DNA of 64,000 nucleotides from Coriobacteriaceae bacterium AM100-PB1-1D-6A (lineage in GTDB: Bacteria; Actinomycetota; Coriobacteriia; Coriobacteriales; Coriobacteriaceae): assembly GCA_027660625.1 (NCBI GenBank), contig JAQDNC010000008.1, positions 39,873 through 103,872 of the forward strand, in the 5' to 3' direction. The position numbers and the translations under genes were made by a program. Numbering within the stretch: the first letter of the stretch is position 1; each line of letters opens with the position of its first letter. Below, in pieces: positions 55,661 to 64,000 of the stretch. The notes beneath the pieces are model-generated. The model was given only the letters and a program-made list of their open reading frames with translations. It searched no databases and was not told the origin of the DNA.

Positions 55661-56871
55661 TGGGTATCGCCGACCACATCAAGAACGGAATATCGCGCCG
55701 CGGCTTTGTGCTCGGTGGAGCTGCCGCGGGCGCTGCCACGGTACTTGCCGGATGCTCGAAAAAAACGGGCACCAGCGACGATGCCGCCGGCGAGCCGCAG
55801 GTTATCAAAGATGACTCAAAAATCGTCTCGATTACGGATGAGTACGAGGCTGTCGAAATCGACCTCGAGCCTGCAGCTTCATGGACATTGCCTCTGGGTA
55901 CGCTGCTGTACTACTGCGACGGCGATTACGCCGCGGCGATGATGGCGCCCGCATCGGCGCGGCATGCCAACACACTCGGTGCGCTCAACCTGGGCGACGG
56001 TTCGCTCACAACGCTCATCGAGGATCCCGTCGAAGGTGCAGGGTATTCGTTTTACGATGTCCGAGCCGGCGATGGCGTGTTTGCTTGGGTCGAAATGAAC
56101 TTTGCGAACGCATCGTGGAAGCTCTATGCGCAAAATACGGCAGGTGCGTCGCTTGTCGGCGATGTGGTCGAGCTCGACCGAGGCGGCAAGGACTACGACC
56201 CGCCACTGTTTACGGCGTTTGAATCGTCCGTCATTTGGTACAAGATGCCTTCGGCGGGCGGCAAAAAGACGAGTCACGACTCGTATTGCTACCGCCGCTC
56301 GCTCGACGAGGCAAAGGCCGAGGCCATTTGGAAGTCAACGGGCCGCTTTGCATCCGCCCCGCGTGTGAGTGACGGCATCTTGACCATTTCTCCGCGTGTG
56401 CGCAACGACGAGGGCGTCTACTACGGCATGACGGCGATCGACCTGACGGACGGCAACAATACCAAGAGGGCTCAGCTGGTCCTTCCCTCATCGGTGTCTC
56501 CCTTCGAGGCCGTATATATGGGCGACACATTTGTGTTCTCCATCGAGGCCACCTATAGCGGCGTGGGGAGCCTAGGCAACATGGGCACCTATATCGGTAA
56601 CGAGAATGGGACGTTCCTATTCCTGTCGCGCGAGCCGCTTGCGTGTGCTGCCGGCAGAAAAGGCAAATACCTGGTTAAGGTTCAGGCATCGCATTTTCTG
56701 ATCGATACCTCCGCCAAAACCTATGGTTCGCTGCTGTCGCCCGACCGCGCTCTCGAATATGGCGATTATCCAGCTACGGCGGGTAAATCGAATACGTTTT
56801 TAACCTATGCCACGGTGCGTAATAGCCAAGGAATCCCCGAGACGGTTACCGCCCGCCTGTTCTCTCTTTAG
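55660..56871 (+). CDS. Tat-exported lipoprotein of unknown function
   Basis: 403 residues. Twin-arginine signal SRRGFVLGG with Arg13-Arg14 and lipobox LAGC with Cys32. The mature part is rich in beta-strand and resembles beta-propeller-like repeats (GTLLYYCDGDYAAAMM; GDGVFAWVEM; TFVFSIEATYSG), but I cannot name a family. No enzyme motif seen. Coupled to the TSCPD gene. The folded-export route suggests a cofactor or fast folding. Confidence 0.75.
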   Translation: MGIADHIKNGISRRGFVLGGAAAGAATVLAGCSKKTGTSDDAAGEPQVIKDDSKIVSITDEYEAVEIDLEPAASWTLPLGTLLYYCDGDYAAAMMAPASARHANTLGALNLGDGSLTTLIEDPVEGAGYSFYDVRAGDGVFAWVEMNFANASWKLYAQNTAGASLVGDVVELDRGGKDYDPPLFTAFESSVIWYKMPSAGGKKTSHDSYCYRRSLDEAKAEAIWKSTGRFASAPRVSDGILTISPRVRNDEGVYYGMTAIDLTDGNNTKRAQLVLPSSVSPFEAVYMGDTFVFSIEATYSGVGSLGNMGTYIGNENGTFLFLSREPLACAAGRKGKYLVKVQASHFLIDTSAKTYGSLLSPDRALEYGDYPATAGKSNTFLTYATVRNSQGIPETVTARLFSL

Positions 56872-56929
56872 CGCCGAGGGGTTAAAAGGGCGCCAACGGG
56901 GGAATAAACGCGTTGTAATTGTGAGTGCC

Positions 56930-56968
56930 GCCCGCCGAGCCGCTGCACTGTAGCGGTGCTCGGTGGGC
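56930..56968. promoter_or_regulatory. Hairpin upstream of the response regulator
   Basis: GCCCGCCGAGC-CGCT and AGCG-GTGCTCGGTGGGC pair around GCACTGT with one G-T pair. No T-run follows; TTAAAAT 12 bp later looks like a -10. It might end transcription of the lipoprotein gene poorly or act as an operator. Confidence 0.4.
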
Positions 56969-57023
56969 ATAGGTGCGTTAAAATGGGCTTGTTCTTAGCT
57001 AATTGAGACAGGGGGGCCGTGTT

Positions 57024-57746
57024 ATGGCTTCAGATGCAAAAAAGATTCTGCTGGTCGAGGACGAGAAGGCAATCCGTGACGCTGTCGCTGCCTATCTCGA
57101 GCGCGAGGGCTACTGGGTTGTTGGCGTCGGCGACGGCCAGTCTGCGATCGAGGAGTTCGAGAAGCACCAGTTCGACCTGGTTGTGCTCGACCTTATGCTC
57201 CCCAAGATTCCCGGCGAGCGCGTTTGCCGCACTATTCGCGATACCTCGGATGTGCCCATTATCATGCTTACCGCCAAGGGCGAGATCGAGGATCGCATCA
57301 TCGGCCTCGAGCTTGGTGCCGACGACTACCTGATCAAGCCGTTCTCGCCTCGCGAGCTCGTCGCCCGCGTCCGTGCCCTGTTCCGCCGTGCTCACCAGGC
57401 CGATGAGCCCGCCGTTGAGGTGCTCGACTTTGGCGATCTGGTCATCGATATCTCGGGCCACAAGATTTTGGTCGAGGACAAGGAAGTGGACCTGACTGCT
57501 TCCGAGTTTAAGCTGCTCACCACGCTTGCTCGCCATCCCGGTCGCGTCTATAACCGCATGGAGCTGGTCGAGAAGGTGCTCGGCTACGACTTTGAGGGCT
57601 ATGAGCGCACCATCGACAGCCATGTGAAGAACCTTCGCGCCAAGCTGGGCGATGACCCCAAGAAGCCTAAGTGGCTCTACACCGTTCACGGCGTCGGTTA
57701 TCGCTTTGAGGCTCCGGCCAAGACCGATAAGTCGGACGAGAAATAG
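57024..57746 (+). CDS. OmpR/PhoB-family response regulator
   Basis: 240 residues. Receiver domain with the acidic pair ED (12-13), phosphorylated Asp56 (VVLDLMLPK) and Lys105 (YLIKPF); C-terminal winged helix (LTASEFKLLTTLARHPGRV; ERTIDSHVKNLRAKLGDDP; YTVHGVGYRFE). It binds DNA and controls genes with the kinase downstream. Start ATG 57024. The two genes are 11 bp apart. Confidence 0.95.
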   Translation: MASDAKKILLVEDEKAIRDAVAAYLEREGYWVVGVGDGQSAIEEFEKHQFDLVVLDLMLPKIPGERVCRTIRDTSDVPIIMLTAKGEIEDRIIGLELGADDYLIKPFSPRELVARVRALFRRAHQADEPAVEVLDFGDLVIDISGHKILVEDKEVDLTASEFKLLTTLARHPGRVYNRMELVEKVLGYDFEGYERTIDSHVKNLRAKLGDDPKKPKWLYTVHGVGYRFEAPAKTDKSDEK

Positions 57747-57757
57747 GGAAATCACAT

Positions 57758-59323
57758 ATGACACCTGCGCGCTTTGAAATTGGACAAAAGCACAAGCAGG
57801 AGAACGAGGCGGGTTCCAAGGCGAGTTGGAACACGCCTCGTTCCGATTCACGGCCAGCGATGAGCTATCCCTCGCGCATGGCATTGGCTTTTGCCCTGAC
57901 GTCGCTCATGACGGTATTGGTGCTGGTGGGCGTTGTCTCCGTTGTGTGGGGCACCGTCTTTTCGGATTACACGCGCTCCAATATCGTCGAGATCGCCAAT
58001 TCTGCTGCCGAAAAGCTTGCGACGTCGTATGAGGAAAACGGCAGCTGGACTGCGGGCGAGCTGCGCACGGTCGCGACATCGAGTTTGGTGTCCGATGACC
58101 TGAGTATGCAGGTCGTCAACAAAAAGGGTGTTGTCGTCTATGACGACTCATGGCCTTCGGCAAGTGCGACCGCCGATGTGCGCGAGAGCGAATCGCCGTC
58201 GAGCAGCTCGAGCGGTAAAAAGGCCTCGCATAGCCCGGTCTCGTCGGCGCCCACCGATTCCGATAGCGTCGCCAACGTCGAAATCATAACGTCTTCTGGC
58301 GAGCATGTCGGACAGGTAAAGCTATGGGCCATCGGCTCCGATGCTCTGCTCACCAAGGCGGATTCTGCGTTTAGGGAGAAGACTTTTAACGCCATGGCCC
58401 TTGCCGCGGTTGTTGCGGTCTGCATCTCGGTTGTTATCGGATCGTTCGTGTCGCGCATGCTTACCAGACCGATTCATCGTATAACCAGCACGGCCAAGCA
58501 AATTCGCGACGGCGATCTGTCCGCTCGTACCGGTTTGCGCGGCGACGATGAAATCGATCAGCTGGGTGAGACCTTTGACGAGATGGCCACCTCGCTCGAG
58601 AAAGATATGAAGCACGAAAAGCGCCTGACCTCGGATGTCGCACACGAGCTGCGCACGCCGCTTATGGCCATGCTTGCAACGGTCGAGGCCATGCAGGACG
58701 GCGTGTATCCCACCGACGACGAGCATCTGGAGACGGTCGCTTCCGAGACGCGCCGCCTGGCTCGTTTGGTGCAGCAGATGCTCGACCTATCGCGTATGGA
58801 AAACAGCACGGCGCCGCTCAATCTCGAACCGGTGGACATGGTTCCCTTTGTGCGGTCTATCGTCAACGCTCAGGAGCGCCTATTTGTTGACCGCGATCTG
58901 CGCTTGCGCTTTGCTGACGAGACCCAAGGTCACGACGATGTCGTCGAGGCCGATCCCGACATGATCACGCAGTGCGTCATCAACCTCATGAGCAACGCCA
59001 TGCGCTACACCCCCGAGGGCGGTTGGGTCGTGGTGTCGGTGCTCAGTGACCGCAAGCATGTCAGTATTGCCGTTTCGGATACCGGTATCGGTATTGCCAA
59101 GGACGACCTGTCGCGCATCTTCGGGCGATTCTGGCGCGCAGATGCCAGCCGCGCCCGCGAAGCCGGCGGCCTGGGCGTTGGCCTCGCCGTGACCAAGCAA
59201 ATCGTCGAGCGTCACCATGGCTACATATCCGTGGAGTCGGAGCTTGGAAAGGGTACGACTTTTACGATTCATCTGCCTCGCGAGCACACGGCGGACGCGG
59301 CATCTACTACAATGGAGCACTAG
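57758..59323 (+). CDS. Sensor histidine kinase
   Basis: 521 residues. Two membrane helices (about 42-66 and 211-231) bracket an outside sensor of about 145 residues with a Ser-rich stretch (140-170); HAMP linker at 232-284; phosphorylated His296 in TSDVAHELRTP; ATPase domain with NLMSNAMRYTPEGG, DTGIGIAKDD and GLGVGLAVTKQIVERH. Partner of the response regulator just upstream. The stimulus is unknown; cell-envelope stress is a common theme but not shown here. Confidence 0.94.
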   Translation: MTPARFEIGQKHKQENEAGSKASWNTPRSDSRPAMSYPSRMALAFALTSLMTVLVLVGVVSVVWGTVFSDYTRSNIVEIANSAAEKLATSYEENGSWTAGELRTVATSSLVSDDLSMQVVNKKGVVVYDDSWPSASATADVRESESPSSSSSGKKASHSPVSSAPTDSDSVANVEIITSSGEHVGQVKLWAIGSDALLTKADSAFREKTFNAMALAAVVAVCISVVIGSFVSRMLTRPIHRITSTAKQIRDGDLSARTGLRGDDEIDQLGETFDEMATSLEKDMKHEKRLTSDVAHELRTPLMAMLATVEAMQDGVYPTDDEHLETVASETRRLARLVQQMLDLSRMENSTAPLNLEPVDMVPFVRSIVNAQERLFVDRDLRLRFADETQGHDDVVEADPDMITQCVINLMSNAMRYTPEGGWVVVSVLSDRKHVSIAVSDTGIGIAKDDLSRIFGRFWRADASRAREAGGLGVGLAVTKQIVERHHGYISVESELGKGTTFTIHLPREHTADAASTTMEH

Positions 59324-59432
59324 CTTTTCGCTATTCGGTGAAGGAGGGGCCGCGTTCCTGCCGCTCCGAGTTTGCGAAAACATGCGGGAAAGAACCCGCA
59401 TTTCTGTCGTATTTAGGTAAGGAGTGACTCAC

Positions 59433-60320
59433 GTGACAACGATGGAGCGTCGTCCGGATTCCCGTGGCAAGGTTCGTGATATCTACGATGCCGGCGAAAA
59501 CCTTTTGATGGTCGCCACCGATCGCATTTCTGCGTTCGACTTTATTCTCCCCGACGAGATTCCGTTTAAGGGAGAGGTGCTCAACCGCATCTCGGCATTC
59601 TGGTTCGATAAGTTTGCCGATATCGTCCCCAACCACCTCGTCTCCATCGATCCGGCGGATTTCCCCGAGGAGTTTGCCGAGTATCGTGACTATCTCGCAG
59701 GCCGCGCCATGCTGGTTAAGAAGGCCCAGACGATTCCCATCGAATGCATCGTCCGCGGCTATCTGACCGGTTCGGGCAAGAAGACCTACGACGAGAACGG
59801 CACCGTCTGCGGCATCCAGCTGCCCGAGGGTCTGACCGAGGCCTCCAAGCTTCCCGAGCCGCTGTTCACGCCGTCCACGAAGGCCGAGATCGGTGATCAC
59901 GACGAGAATATCTCGTTTGAGCGTTGCTGCGAGATCGTTGGCGAGGACATCGCCACGCAGATTCGCGATCTGTCTCTCAAGATCTACAAGGCTGCTGCCG
60001 AGTATGCAGCGACCCGTGGCATCATCATTGCCGACACCAAGTTTGAGTTTGGTGTTATCGATGGCAAGGTCACGCTGATCGACGAGTGCCTCACGCCCGA
60101 CTCCAGCCGTTTCTGGCCCGCCGCCAGCTACGAGGAGGGCAAGATCCAGCCTAGCTACGACAAGCAATTCGTCCGCAATTGGCTCAAGGCCAACTGGGAT
60201 ATGACGGGGGAGACCCCGCACCTGCCCGCCGAGGTCATCGATGGCACGTCCGAGCGCTATCGCGAGGCCTTCCAGATCATCACGGGCTCCCAGTTCACAA
60301 GCATGAAGGAGAACGCATAA
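59433..60320 (+). CDS. purC: Phosphoribosylaminoimidazole-succinocarboxamide synthase
   Basis: SAICAR synthetase, a late step of purine synthesis: joins CAIR and aspartate with ATP. Conserved VRGYLTGSGKKTYDENG, the IIIADTKFEFG segment and DECLTPDSSRFWP are present. Best start is GTG 59433, 8 bp after AAGGAG; the GTG at 59424 is too close to it. 295 residues. Ends just before the next gene. Confidence 0.95.
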   Translation: MTTMERRPDSRGKVRDIYDAGENLLMVATDRISAFDFILPDEIPFKGEVLNRISAFWFDKFADIVPNHLVSIDPADFPEEFAEYRDYLAGRAMLVKKAQTIPIECIVRGYLTGSGKKTYDENGTVCGIQLPEGLTEASKLPEPLFTPSTKAEIGDHDENISFERCCEIVGEDIATQIRDLSLKIYKAAAEYAATRGIIIADTKFEFGVIDGKVTLIDECLTPDSSRFWPAASYEEGKIQPSYDKQFVRNWLKANWDMTGETPHLPAEVIDGTSERYREAFQIITGSQFTSMKENA

Positions 60321-60896
60321 GTGAGTACCCGTAGCGCCACGAACAAGCGCACGCAATCCCACGAAGTTACCGGGGTTGCGCGCAAGTCCGCCGCATCTGC
60401 TAAACCCGCCCGCCAAGCAGCGAGCTCCGTTCGCGTCGTGCCGGCTTCGTCTAAAGCTCGCCGCAAAGAGCTCGAGAAGGGTGAAAACCTGGAAGGCCTT
60501 TCCAAGGAGGAGAAGCGCGCCCGCAAGGCCAAGCAGCGTGCTCGCGAGGATCGTATCTATACGGTGTCGAATATTCTTCTCAAGCAGGATGAGGACTACA
60601 CCAAGCGCCGTCGTATCTGGTGGGCCGTGCTCGCCATCGGCATGGTACTCGTCGTGGCAATTTGGGCTTCGCTCTACTTCGCTCCCGGCGGCACGGTGTC
60701 CAGTCCTGTTCAGATGGTCGGCATCGTTTTGTCCTATGTCATCATCCTGGGTGACTTTATCTACGACTTCGTTCGTATTCGTCCCTTGCGCAACATGTAC
60801 CGCGCGCAGGCCGAGGGCATGTCCGAGAACAAGCTCAACGCTCTTATCGAGCGCTCGGCTGCCGAGGAGGACAAGAAGGACTCCAAGAAGAAGTAG
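60321..60896 (+). CDS. Basic two-helix membrane protein of unknown function
   Basis: 191 residues starting at GTG 60321, right at the purC stop. The first 75 residues are very basic, Ala/Lys-rich and likely disordered; a cytoplasmic helix follows (EDRIYTVSNILLKQDEDYTKRRR); two membrane helices lie near 102-118 and 132-152; a charged tail ends in KKDSKKK. I know no family. Probably translated with purC. Terminator at 60927. Confidence 0.78.
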   Translation: MSTRSATNKRTQSHEVTGVARKSAASAKPARQAASSVRVVPASSKARRKELEKGENLEGLSKEEKRARKAKQRAREDRIYTVSNILLKQDEDYTKRRRIWWAVLAIGMVLVVAIWASLYFAPGGTVSSPVQMVGIVLSYVIILGDFIYDFVRIRPLRNMYRAQAEGMSENKLNALIERSAAEEDKKDSKKK

Positions 60897-60926
60897 CGTT
60901 TGTATCCATACATATCGCTAAGATAT

Positions 60927-60957
60927 AAGGCGCGTCGTTTTTGCGGCGCGCCTTTTT
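60927..60957 (+). terminator. Terminator after the purC unit
   Basis: Stem AAGGCGCG / CGCGCCTT with a loop containing TTTTTG, followed by TTTTT. Confidence 0.85.
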
Positions 60958-60985
60958 ACTGTTCTATAGATAGATGGAGTGGCAC

Positions 60986-62266
60986 ATGATTCGAGCTGCC
61001 CTAACGGTCGAGGAAGCTCTTGAGGGCATGAAGACCCTTGAGCCCAAGATTAAAAATTATGCGCGTCTCGTTATCCGCAAGGGTGTAAACGTTAAGCCCG
61101 GCCAGGAGGTCGTCGTTCAGTCTCCCGTCGAGTGCGCATCATTTGCGCGCGTGGTGGTTGCGGAGGCTTATGACGCCGGTGCCGGTCACGTGACGGTCAT
61201 CTGGGCCGACGACGCCGTGACGAGGCTTGCGTACGAGCATGTCGAGAAAAGCTATTTTGGGCAGACGCCCGAGTGGAAGCGCATACAGCTGGATTCTCTG
61301 GCCCAGGACGGTGCCTGCTTTATCTTTATCGAGGGTGCTGACCCCGCCGCTCTCAAGGGCATCGATCCTGCCAAGCCCGCTGCCGCTTCCAAGGCGAGGA
61401 ACACGCAGTGCAAGATTTTCCGCCGCGGACTGGATTACAACATCAACCCGTGGTGCATTGCCGGAGCGCCGGTCGTGGCTTGGGCGCGCGAGGTGTTCCC
61501 GGGAGACGCCGATGAGGTTGCAATCTATAAACTATGGATTGCGATCCTGCATACCGCCCGTGCTGACGGCCAAGATCCGGAGAGTGACTGGGAGCTTCAC
61601 GATGCGGCGTTTGAAAAGAACCTGCGCTTTTTGAACGAAAATCGTTTCGACTGCCTGCGCTATACCGCTTCGAATGGAACCGACCTGGTAATTGGTATGA
61701 CGAAGGGGCATGAGTGGGCCGGCGGTAAGGGCGAGACCCCCGACGGTCACCCCTTCTTCCCCAACATCCCCACCGAGGAGGTCTTCACCTCGCCCGATCG
61801 TATGCGTGCTGACGGAATCGTCTATTCCGCAATGCCGCTTATCCATCACGGTAACAAGGTCGACGATTTTTGGATCAAGTTCGAGAACGGTCGTGTGGTG
61901 GATTACGACGCCCGTGTGGGAAAGGCGACACTCGCAAGTATCATCGATACTGACGAGGGCGCTGCTCATCTGGGAGAGGTTGCGCTCATTTCCAAGAACA
62001 CGCCGATTCGCGAAAGCGGCATCCTGTTCTATGACACGCTCTATGACGAGAATGCCAGCTGCCATCTTGCACTGGGAGTCGGCTTCCCCGAGTGCATTGA
62101 GGGTGGATATGATATGTCCAAAGAGGAGCTCATTGAGCATGGCGTCAACGTTTCGAGCACGCACGTCGACTTTATGATCGGTACGGACGACATCGATATT
62201 GTGGGCATTACGCCCGATGGACGCGAAGTTGTGATTTTCCAGAACGGCCAATGGAGTTGGGAATAG
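60986..62266 (+). CDS. M29-family aminopeptidase
   Basis: Metal-dependent aminopeptidase of the PepS/AmpS type; trims N-terminal residues from peptides in the cytoplasm. 426 residues; conserved family pieces include GVNVKPGQEVVV, NVS-STHVDFMIGTDDIDIVG and ITPDGREVVIFQNGQW. The metal-binding Glu and His residues lie in the GVGFPEC and HVDFMIG regions. I start at ATG 60986 with GGAG upstream. Its end overlaps the promoter of tRNA-Lys. Confidence 0.92.
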   Translation: MIRAALTVEEALEGMKTLEPKIKNYARLVIRKGVNVKPGQEVVVQSPVECASFARVVVAEAYDAGAGHVTVIWADDAVTRLAYEHVEKSYFGQTPEWKRIQLDSLAQDGACFIFIEGADPAALKGIDPAKPAAASKARNTQCKIFRRGLDYNINPWCIAGAPVVAWAREVFPGDADEVAIYKLWIAILHTARADGQDPESDWELHDAAFEKNLRFLNENRFDCLRYTASNGTDLVIGMTKGHEWAGGKGETPDGHPFFPNIPTEEVFTSPDRMRADGIVYSAMPLIHHGNKVDDFWIKFENGRVVDYDARVGKATLASIIDTDEGAAHLGEVALISKNTPIRESGILFYDTLYDENASCHLALGVGFPECIEGGYDMSKEELIEHGVNVSSTHVDFMIGTDDIDIVGITPDGREVVIFQNGQWSWE

Positions 62267-62285
62267 TCCCAGACCGTGGTACAAT
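62257..62285 (+). promoter_or_regulatory. Promoter of tRNA-Lys
   Basis: TTGGGA and TACAAT 17 bp apart, 9 bp before the tRNA. Confidence 0.6.
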
Positions 62286-62294
62286 GCCACCCGC

Positions 62295-62370
62295 GGGCCG
62301 TTAGCTCAGCTGGCAGAGCAGGGGACTTTTAATCCCAAGGTCCAGGGTTCGAACCCCTGACGGCCCACCA
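62295..62370 (+). tRNA. tRNA-Lys (anticodon TTT), CCA encoded
   Basis: Acceptor GGGCCGT/ACGGCCC, anticodon loop CTTTTAA, T-loop TTCGAAC, genomic CCA. Its 3' end recurs at 62526-62544. Confidence 0.97.
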
Positions 62371-62378
62371 TAGAATAG

Positions 62379-62410
62379 AAAGCGATCGACTCCGGTTGGT
62401 CGCTTTTTTG
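62379..62410 (+). terminator. Terminator of tRNA-Lys
   Basis: Stem AAAGCGA / TCGCTTT with loop TCGACTCCGGTTGG and a run of T. A near-identical block lies at 63651-63692. Confidence 0.85.
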
Positions 62411-62420
62411 TTGCCAAGGC

Positions 62421-62544
62421 ATGGGTTCGAACCCGTCGGGGCGCGGAGCTGAGTAAACGCGTGAGCGTTTGCCAGCGCAGCGCGCAAGGCGCGAAGCGCC
62501 GCAGCGGCCGCCTGCGGAGCAGGCTGAACCCCTGACGGCCCACC
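62421..62544 (+). repeat. Palindrome array with tRNA-Lys end copy
   Basis: Starts with GGGTTCGAACCC, a T-arm-like palindrome, runs through GC-rich inverted repeats (AAACGC/GCGTTT, GCGCC types) and ends with GAACCCCTGACGGCCCACC (62526-62544), identical to 19 of the last 20 bases of tRNA-Lys, lacking the final A. Same layout as after tRNA-Gly. Confidence 0.72.
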
Positions 62545-62562
62545 CAAAGAAAGGAAAAAGAA

Positions 62563-63360
62563 ATGAAAACAGATAGATACGGAATTAGCGGCAGCACATT
62601 AAAGATAATAGCGGCCATCTCGATGGTTCTCGATCATGTAAGCAGGATCGTCCTGACCAATGGAATCATGACTCACGCATCGTACAATCAGATATCAGAC
62701 GAACAGTGGGCGATTCTAAGCGAGGCTTCGGATGTGCTTCATGTTCTTGGCAGAATTGCATTTCCCTTATTTTGCTTTTTGATAGTTGAGGGATTTTTGC
62801 ATACTCATGACATAAAGAAGTACCTGCGAAATATGCTTGTCTTCGCAATCATTGCGGAGCCCATATACGATTTCGTTCAAACCGGGCAGCTATTTGACCT
62901 TCGGCAACAGAATGTTATGTATGAGCTCCTGCTTTCCTTGGTCTTTTTGATTATTCTGGAAAAGATACAAAGTCTTTCAAAATGGAAGAGGCACATCGCA
63001 GAAATTGCTCTGATTGTTTTGACGGCACTGGCAGCTGAATACACTAAACTAGATGGCGGTGTGTATGGCATTCTGCTTGTGGCTGCGTTCTATTTATTCC
63101 ACGACAACAAGGCCAAGATGTTCTTTGCTGCAGTATGCGCAGTGTTCCTTTCGTCGTGCCATATAGTTGGCGGCGGATTTGAGTTTGCTACAGCTAATGT
63201 ATTAAATCCTGATGTTGCCGCCGCGGTCGTTTCGTTGCTGCTTATCAATCTTTATAATGGCAAGCGAGGGCTGAAGCTGAAATATTTCTTCTACATTTTC
63301 TATCCGGCACATCTTGCTCTGCTTTATGGTGTCTCACTTATTGTTTTGAACTGTCTTTAA
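62563..63360 (+). CDS. TraX-family membrane protein
   Basis: 265 residues with about seven hydrophobic helices. The N-terminal segment SGSTLKIIAAISMVLDHVSR and GRIAFPLFCFLIVEGFLHTHDIKKYLRNM are the hallmarks of TraX, first described as the F-pilin acetylase; most chromosomal copies have no proven role. Base composition is clearly lower in GC than the neighbours, and the gene lies between two copies of the tRNA-Lys terminator block, so it was probably acquired. ATG 62563 follows AAAGAAAGGA. Confidence 0.88.
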   Translation: MKTDRYGISGSTLKIIAAISMVLDHVSRIVLTNGIMTHASYNQISDEQWAILSEASDVLHVLGRIAFPLFCFLIVEGFLHTHDIKKYLRNMLVFAIIAEPIYDFVQTGQLFDLRQQNVMYELLLSLVFLIILEKIQSLSKWKRHIAEIALIVLTALAAEYTKLDGGVYGILLVAAFYLFHDNKAKMFFAAVCAVFLSSCHIVGGGFEFATANVLNPDVAAAVVSLLLINLYNGKRGLKLKYFFYIFYPAHLALLYGVSLIVLNCL

Positions 63361-63640
63361 AAACTCTCAAACAAGTCTCTGAAAGCAGAAACAAATTGAC
63401 CCTAAGACTGCTTGTGAATTTCCGGAAGACCTGAGAGATGTGAGGATAGACAACGAGGGCTGCAGAAAGATGCTTCTCAGTTATCTGGCGGATCGACGTA
63501 TCTGTATGAGGATCACTTCCACACACTCATTAATAACAGTGATAAACACGGCAGATCCTCAAAACATGAGGCTGCGGAGGTCGAACGATGCTTCGAAAGC
63601 ATGAATGGCAGCGAGAAAATGAGTTCGGAAACACCCTCTA
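63361..63640. pseudogene. Low-GC, probably degenerate DNA
   Basis: No intact gene. One frame carries a stretch reading GSTYLYEDHFHTLINN, then NSDKHGRSSKHEAAEVERC, without a start or a clear end, which looks like the remains of a coding sequence. I cannot name it. It lies between the TraX gene and the second terminator block. Confidence 0.35.
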
Positions 63641-63650
63641 GATGCTCCAG

Positions 63651-63717
63651 CATAGAATTGAAAGCGATCAACTTCGGTTGGTCGCTTTTTTGTTGCCGGT
63701 GTACGGGTTCGAACCCG
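63651..63717 (+). repeat. Second copy of the tRNA-Lys tail block
   Basis: CATAGAATTGAAAGCGATC, then TTCGGTTGGTCGCTTTTTT, then CGGGTTCGAACCCG closely match 62368-62436, the stretch after tRNA-Lys. No tRNA precedes it. It marks the right end of the segment holding the TraX gene. Confidence 0.7.
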
Positions 63718-64000
63718 AACTTCTCTATATATAAGAACGCTTGGCGAACAAAACCCGCCTTTTACCGACGGGAAACAAATAGCTGATGCTTTTGGAGTAA
63801 AGTGGCGCACCAGAGATGACCGATGCCTTAACACCTATAAACCAGCTGGTCATCGCCAATATCAGAAGCTGCTGCTTCGAATACGGCCTCAGTGAAGCAA
63901 CTGAGGGTTCTATTCATTTGTGAACAAAATATGGAGTGCATGATTCCCGCCCCCGGGGCCCCTCCGGTCTGGCAATATATCTCCTTGCCGCGCGGCCCGG
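63718..64000. other. No gene seen to the window end
   Basis: Mixed composition, short frames only. The last 50 bases are GC-rich again. Nothing supportable. Confidence 0.4.

Overview
The window looks like the replication-origin region of a high-GC Coriobacteriia chromosome, most consistent with Collinsella. That assignment is inferred from gene order, base composition and protein features, because no database search was possible. The key landmark is at about 27.5-31.2 kb. There dnaN, dnaA and an unusual ATPase gene run leftward, while rpmH-rnpA-yidD-yidC-jag-rsmG-parA-parB run rightward. Most genes left of 31 kb lie on the minus strand and most genes right of it on the plus strand, as expected for co-orientation with replication leaving oriC. 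Three perfect parS sites precede parA.

Left arm (1-30.9 kb, mostly minus strand): the 5' part of carB, carA, a membrane protein with an ABC exporter, a Nudix ADP-sugar pyrophosphatase, purD, purA, dnaB, and the rpsF-ssb-rpsR-rplI operon. Then come two tRNA-Ser genes (plus strand), a YicG-type membrane protein and a bactofilin-like membrane protein (both plus), typA, three small genes headed by a bifunctional-nuclease-family gene, a tRNA-Ile/Ala/Ile cluster, gyrA, gyrB, a DciA-like gene, recF, dnaN, dnaA and a GHKL ATPase/winged-helix gene that appears to head the dnaA operon.

Right arm (31-64 kb, mostly plus strand): rpmH to parB plus a small membrane protein, rlmN (minus), ddl, a DinG-family exonuclease-helicase, two WYL regulators (minus), a large M28-like membrane protein carrying a disordered insertion, a thioester-domain LPXTG adhesin (minus), tRNA-Gly, purB, a substrate-binding protein paired with a GGDEF protein, a TSCPD protein and a Tat lipoprotein. 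After these come an OmpR/histidine-kinase pair, purC, a membrane protein, an M29 aminopeptidase, tRNA-Lys, and a lower-GC tail with a TraX-family gene and apparently degenerate DNA.

Together the genes cover chromosome initiation and segregation (dnaA, dnaN, recF, gyrAB, dnaB, ssb, parABS), purine and pyrimidine synthesis (purA/B/C/D, carAB), translation and membrane-protein insertion, and envelope sensing.

The most unusual items are these: (i) the GHKL-ATPase/winged-helix gene heading the dnaA operon; (ii) a repeated architecture behind tRNA-Ser(CGA), tRNA-Gly and tRNA-Lys, namely terminator, then T-arm-like copy (inverted at Ser and Gly), then an array of GC-rich palindromes, then a second copy of the tRNA 3' end; (iii) a 187-bp interrupted palindrome between gyrA and tRNA-Ile; (iv) DnaA-box-like TTTTC[A/G]ACA sequences together with an altered DnaA signature; (v) an M28-fold protein split by about 630 disordered residues and lacking its expected catalytic acid.
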